A stretch of DNA of 64,000 nt, from positions 1,488,001 to 1,552,000 of the forward strand of contig OZ223208.1 of the NCBI GenBank assembly GCA_965140405.1. The letters are read 5' to 3'. The position numbers and the translations under genes were made by a program. The notes under the pieces were generated by a model that saw only the letters and a program-made list of their open reading frames with translations, ran no database searches and had not been told where the DNA came from. Numbering within the stretch: position 1 is the first letter of the stretch; each line of letters opens with the position of its first letter. Shown here in pieces: positions 60,938-64,000 of this stretch. Source of the DNA: G963556115 sp963666605 (GTDB lineage: Bacteria; Planctomycetota; SZUA-567).

Positions 60938-62218
60938 TTATAATGTTTCAAGCGAACTAGCGATATCCTTAATTATATCATTAATACTCTCAATACCGAC
61001 TGATAAGCGGATTAGCTCTGCTGGGATTCCTGCGGCAGTGAGCTCACTATCTGTTAACTGGCGGTGTGTCGTTGATGCTGGGTGGAGGGCGATGGTTCGT
61101 AGGTCGCCTACGTGGACAACTTGTCCAACGAGCTCGCATCCTTCTATAAACTTCATGCCGTCTTGACGGCCACCTTTTAGGCCGAAGCTCATGACTCCGC
61201 TACAGCCTTTTGGTAGATACTTTTGGGCGCGTTGGTATTCTGAATTATTCTCTAATCCTGGGTAATTAACCCAACTTATTTTTTCATGTTCGTTGAGGAA
61301 TTCTGCAACCTTGATAGCATTTTCGCTATGCCTATCCATACGTAGGTGGAGTGTCTCAAGACCTTTGTGTGCGAGCCATGCGTTGAATGGTGCGAGATAG
61401 TTCCCTAGGTCTCGAATCCATTGTGTTCTGACTTTTATAATATATGCTTGTTCCCCAAATTGTTCGACATACTTTACGCCGTGGTAACTTTGATCGGGCT
61501 CGTAAAGCTCTGAAAACTTATCGCTACATGTCCAGTCAAACTTTCCTCCATCAATAATGACTCCACCAACGCTAGTTGCATGGCCGTCGATATACTTTGT
61601 TGCTGAATGGACGACGATATCTGCTCCAAGCTCGAGTGGGCGGCATAAATACGGAGTTGGGAAGGTATTGTCTACGATGAATGGTACTTGGATTTCTTTA
61701 GCAATTGCTGATACTTTCTCAAAATCGAGTACAATTAAAGCAGGGTTTGCTAAGGATTCAGCAAAAACAGCTTTTGTCTTACTATCTGATTTGGCAATGA
61801 TCGCTTCGGTGCTTTCGTCTTGATTGAACCAGCGAATTTCAATACCGAGTTTTTTCATTGAAGTGCTGAATAGGTTTACTGTGCCACCATAAATGGCGCT
61901 TGCTGCAAGTACATTGTCTCCAGAATTGGCAATGTTTACAATTGATAAGAATGAAGCTGACTGACCTGAACTGGTTGCACAAGCACCAACACCGCCCTCG
62001 AGTGCTGCCATCTTGCCCTCAAATGCTTCGGTTGTTGGGTTACTTATTCTAGAGTACATGTGGCCTTCTACTTCAAGGTCGAATAATTTTGCAAGCTCGC
62101 TGGTTGAGTTATAATTATATGTTGTACTTTGGGATATCGGCAGAACCCACTCTTTGCCATTCTCGGGTGAGTAGACACCTTTTACTGTTTTTGTTTCAAA
62201 TTCCCATTCGTTATTCAA
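60938..62218 (-). CDS. metY: O-acetylhomoserine (thiol)-lyase
   Basis: A 426-residue PLP enzyme of the Cys/Met metabolism family. TTG 62218 with GGAGG 7 nt upstream is the likely start. The PLP Lys lies in VHSATKYIDGH (about residue 209); SNPTTEAFEGKMAALEG and the C-terminal HVGDLRTIALHPASTTH are family marks. It makes homocysteine from O-acetylhomoserine and sulfide. A decayed partial copy lies at 56495-56970. Confidence 0.9.
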   Translation of the reverse strand: MNNEWEFETKTVKGVYSPENGKEWVLPISQSTTYNYNSTSELAKLFDLEVEGHMYSRISNPTTEAFEGKMAALEGGVGACATSSGQSASFLSIVNIANSGDNVLAASAIYGGTVNLFSTSMKKLGIEIRWFNQDESTEAIIAKSDSKTKAVFAESLANPALIVLDFEKVSAIAKEIQVPFIVDNTFPTPYLCRPLELGADIVVHSATKYIDGHATSVGGVIIDGGKFDWTCSDKFSELYEPDQSYHGVKYVEQFGEQAYIIKVRTQWIRDLGNYLAPFNAWLAHKGLETLHLRMDRHSENAIKVAEFLNEHEKISWVNYPGLENNSEYQRAQKYLPKGCSGVMSFGLKGGRQDGMKFIEGCELVGQVVHVGDLRTIALHPASTTHRQLTDSELTAAGIPAELIRLSVGIESINDIIKDIASSLETL

Positions 62219-62494
62219 TGCACATCCTCCGGTCTTAGCTTATAGTTAGTGTCTTAATAGTTCTCCATTTCTGGAGCTTTCAAACAATGTCAAAAAAAAA
62301 TCTTTAGAAACAGTATTATTATTTAGAAGTATATCAAAATATAATGATAATTCAATCCTGTTTTATGATTGTATAATTTGACTCTCGAGAAACATTATTT
62401 AGTAATATTTGATGGTATTACCAGATATTCTGTGCGTAGAATTATACTCTACACTAATTATAACGCTTCTATAATTCTGCACTATATCAATTTA
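62219..62494. other. Intergenic region, no gene seen
   Basis: About 275 nt of AT-rich sequence between metY and the TIGR03943 gene, holding the metY promoter and the 3' end of the downstream operon. No clear motifs. Confidence 0.5.
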
Positions 62495-63298
62495 TTAATA
62501 TAAGTATGGGTTTTCAGGAGCTTCCGTTTTTGTTAATGTAGGGGTTTTAATTATTGGGATATTTTCTCCGTTATGATCTATTGAAGCAAATATTCCTTGT
62601 ACTTCAACCCAGTCGCCTTCTTGGTAATTTGAATAATTTGAACTATCAATTAGTAGGCCAGCAGGTATAGCATCTGCAGCGCAGCAGGTTATAACAAATC
62701 TGAATAGCAGAGGGATATTGCGTCCAAACTCTTGGGCAATATCTTCGTCATCCTTGTGTATCATACCTTTTACTGTGACACTTTTACCAATGAAATCGTC
62801 TGGGTCATCATAGAGATCAAGTATAGTCAATTCGTCTGTGTTTCTATCAAACTGAGCTGGGTTCTGGTATATCTGCATATCGTCAGTAGGTACATCTATT
62901 ACTTCTTCATTGTCTTCTAGTAATATTGATGAGTCTTCTGTATCTTGTATCTGGTCCGCTGTTGATGAAGCTATTGTAGGTAATCCCGTTTGGCGTTTTG
63001 CGTAGGCTTGTCTGCCAAGAAACTCTCCTTGGGCGTTTAGGTAGTAGAATAGTGGAAGTAGCATTATTGCTAGGTGCAGAAAATTTCCCATAGAGTGCTT
63101 ACTAGAGGAGTCACTCAAGCATGCAAAAATTAGAAAGAATAAAAGAGTCAAACCTCCAAGAGCTAATATATAGGTGAATTCTGGACGAAGAAAATATGAA
63201 GACTCGCCTGTAACCAGTAGCTTAACAATAACTGTAAGCCAGAATGTATATACAGGAATTCTCCATCTGATATTTTTTATAATAGTTATAATATTCAT
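62495..63298 (-). CDS. TIGR03943/DUF1980-family membrane protein
   Basis: A 267-residue protein: membrane segments within about 1-100, an acidic linker (about 110-150), then a C-terminal OB-like domain containing the family's VKGMIHKDDED, FRFVITCCAADAIPAGLL and EGDWVEVQGIF elements. It directly follows the UPF0718 permease gene, stop and start being adjacent, the usual partner arrangement (SMU_746/SMU_747 or YcgR/YcgQ-like). Confidence 0.85.
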   Translation of the reverse strand: MNIITIIKNIRWRIPVYTFWLTVIVKLLVTGESSYFLRPEFTYILALGGLTLLFFLIFACLSDSSSKHSMGNFLHLAIMLLPLFYYLNAQGEFLGRQAYAKRQTGLPTIASSTADQIQDTEDSSILLEDNEEVIDVPTDDMQIYQNPAQFDRNTDELTILDLYDDPDDFIGKSVTVKGMIHKDDEDIAQEFGRNIPLLFRFVITCCAADAIPAGLLIDSSNYSNYQEGDWVEVQGIFASIDHNGENIPIIKTPTLTKTEAPENPYLY

Positions 63299-64000
63299 TT
63301 ATATGTACCTCTCAAAAAGTTCGATACCAGCACAAATACAGAAGACGCTCAGCAGTATAGATATTGCAAGCAGAATTATTGTACGTTTTCGGAATATACG
63401 TTGATACATAAGAAGGAGTTTGAGATCGAAGATTGGTCCAGTAAGCATGAAGGCCATCTGGGCGCTTAGCGGGAGTAGTCCTCTCATTGATGCTGCAATA
63501 AAGGCATCTGTTTCAGAACATAGATTGAGCAGGATCGCTAGGCAGATCATCATAATTGATGGTAGTAGTGTGAATGTAGAGAAAGAAGTAAAGAAATCTC
63601 TACTTACAAAGGTCTGAGCAAGAGCTGCAAGGAAAGCACCAATTACTAGATAATGCCCAGCAGAGAAGAAGTCATCTGATGCATGATTGATACATTGGGT
63701 TATTTTGCTAAATATCTTTGATGGTTTATTTGTATGCTCGTGTTCACATGAGCAGTCTGAGCCATGGTGCTCAAGGTGTGTTATCGGGATTTTGTGATGG
63801 TTGTGTCCGCAGGAGCAGTTAGTATGGTTATCATCATCTTCAATATTTTCCAGCAATAGCTTTTTGCTGTTTAAAATACGCTGGATAAAAAGCGATACAG
63901 CTACAGCTATAAGATAGCCGAGCACTATTCTTAGTGCTGCTACACGCCAGTCAAAACGGTAGGCAAGGGCAGTAGATGCAGCTACAATAGGGTTTACTGC
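63299..64000 (-). CDS. UPF0718 (DUF318) permease with Cys/His-rich loop (5' end outside window)
   Basis: The frame is open to the window edge; the residues just inside it (NPIVAASTALAYRFDW) fit the UPF0718 pattern, so an internal ATG at 63925 is not the start. Membrane helices flank a cytoplasmic or periplasmic loop rich in Cys and His: TNCSCGHNHHK, then LEHHGSDCSCEHEHT. Two CSCxH clusters suggest binding of a soft or borderline metal. Family members are permeases, some linked to arsenic or other metal(loid) export; the substrate here is unknown. It is co-transcribed with the TIGR03943 gene. Confidence 0.85.
   Translation of the reverse strand, partial: AVNPIVAASTALAYRFDWRVAALRIVLGYLIAVAVSLFIQRILNSKKLLLENIEDDDNHTNCSCGHNHHKIPITHLEHHGSDCSCEHEHTNKPSKIFSKITQCINHASDDFFSAGHYLVIGAFLAALAQTFVSRDFFTSFSTFTLLPSIMMICLAILLNLCSETDAFIAASMRGLLPLSAQMAFMLTGPIFDLKLLLMYQRIFRKRTIILLAISILLSVFCICAGIELFERYI

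Overview
The window looks like AT-rich chromosomal DNA from a motile Gram-negative-type bacterium. It has LPS or heptose sugar genes, an RND efflux pair, lipoproteins with signal peptides, and flagellins behind a sigma-54-like promoter. The 16S rRNA carries the bases GTGCCGTGAGG near E. coli position 1055, which is frequent in the PVC group (Planctomycetes, Verrucomicrobia, Lentisphaerae and relatives). A very large kinase-like protein with TPR and Sel1 repeats, and flagellins of 850-880 residues, fit that group. The phylum is an inference; I cannot place it more precisely by eye.

Layout. 1-7185: a giant membrane-anchored protein-kinase-like receptor on the minus strand, whose catalytic Asp appears to be lost. 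It is followed by a lipoprotein resembling the TNT/NADase toxin domain, a small Cys protein, a secreted protein of unknown function, and tRNA-His with its own promoter and terminator. 7200-9060: a dead IS481-type element and gene debris. 9155-25314: a surface-glycan island with glycosyltransferases, a two-subunit transketolase, an SDR sugar dehydratase, Nudix, FkbM and other methyltransferases, a B12-binding radical SAM protein, an RmlC-like epimerase, and the HddA/HddC heptose-activation pair. It is interrupted by at least two pseudogene zones and a 52-bp tandem duplication. 25370-28599: an ArsR regulator with a metallothionein-like 46-residue protein, then ModA, ModB and a DUF364 protein. 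28702-36568: a TPR protein and two giant flagellins in tandem, with a structured leader. 36720-38797: KdsD and RmlB on the minus strand. 39138-45734: an SdsA1-type alkyl sulfatase and an RND adaptor/pump pair.

46085-52592: a complete rRNA operon (two tandem promoters, leader boxA, 16S, tRNA-Ala, tRNA-Ile, 23S, 5S, terminator). It is followed by a GC-rich hairpin cluster that ends in a second copy of the 5S tail and a second terminator. 52763-56396: a promoter, a roughly 250-nt leader ending in a strong terminator, then an OpuC-type osmoprotectant transporter and a flavoprotein. 56495-62218: a decayed duplicate of metY, an FMN-binding protein, an amino-acid ABC transporter with a fused binding protein and permease, and intact metY. 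62495-64000: a TIGR03943/UPF0718 pair with a Cys/His-rich metal-binding loop; the second gene runs off the window.

Recurring signals. Several housekeeping promoters match TTGAC(A/T) or TTGCAA, a 16-17 nt spacer, then TATACT or TATAAT. Many gene ends carry long, near-perfect 15-18 bp inverted repeats, some without a T-tract. The points most worth following are the sigma-54-like flagellin leader, the GC-rich element beside the 5S, the leader of the osmoprotectant operon, the TNT-like lipoprotein, and the ArsR/metallothionein pair. I found no CRISPR array and no clear undescribed defence system.
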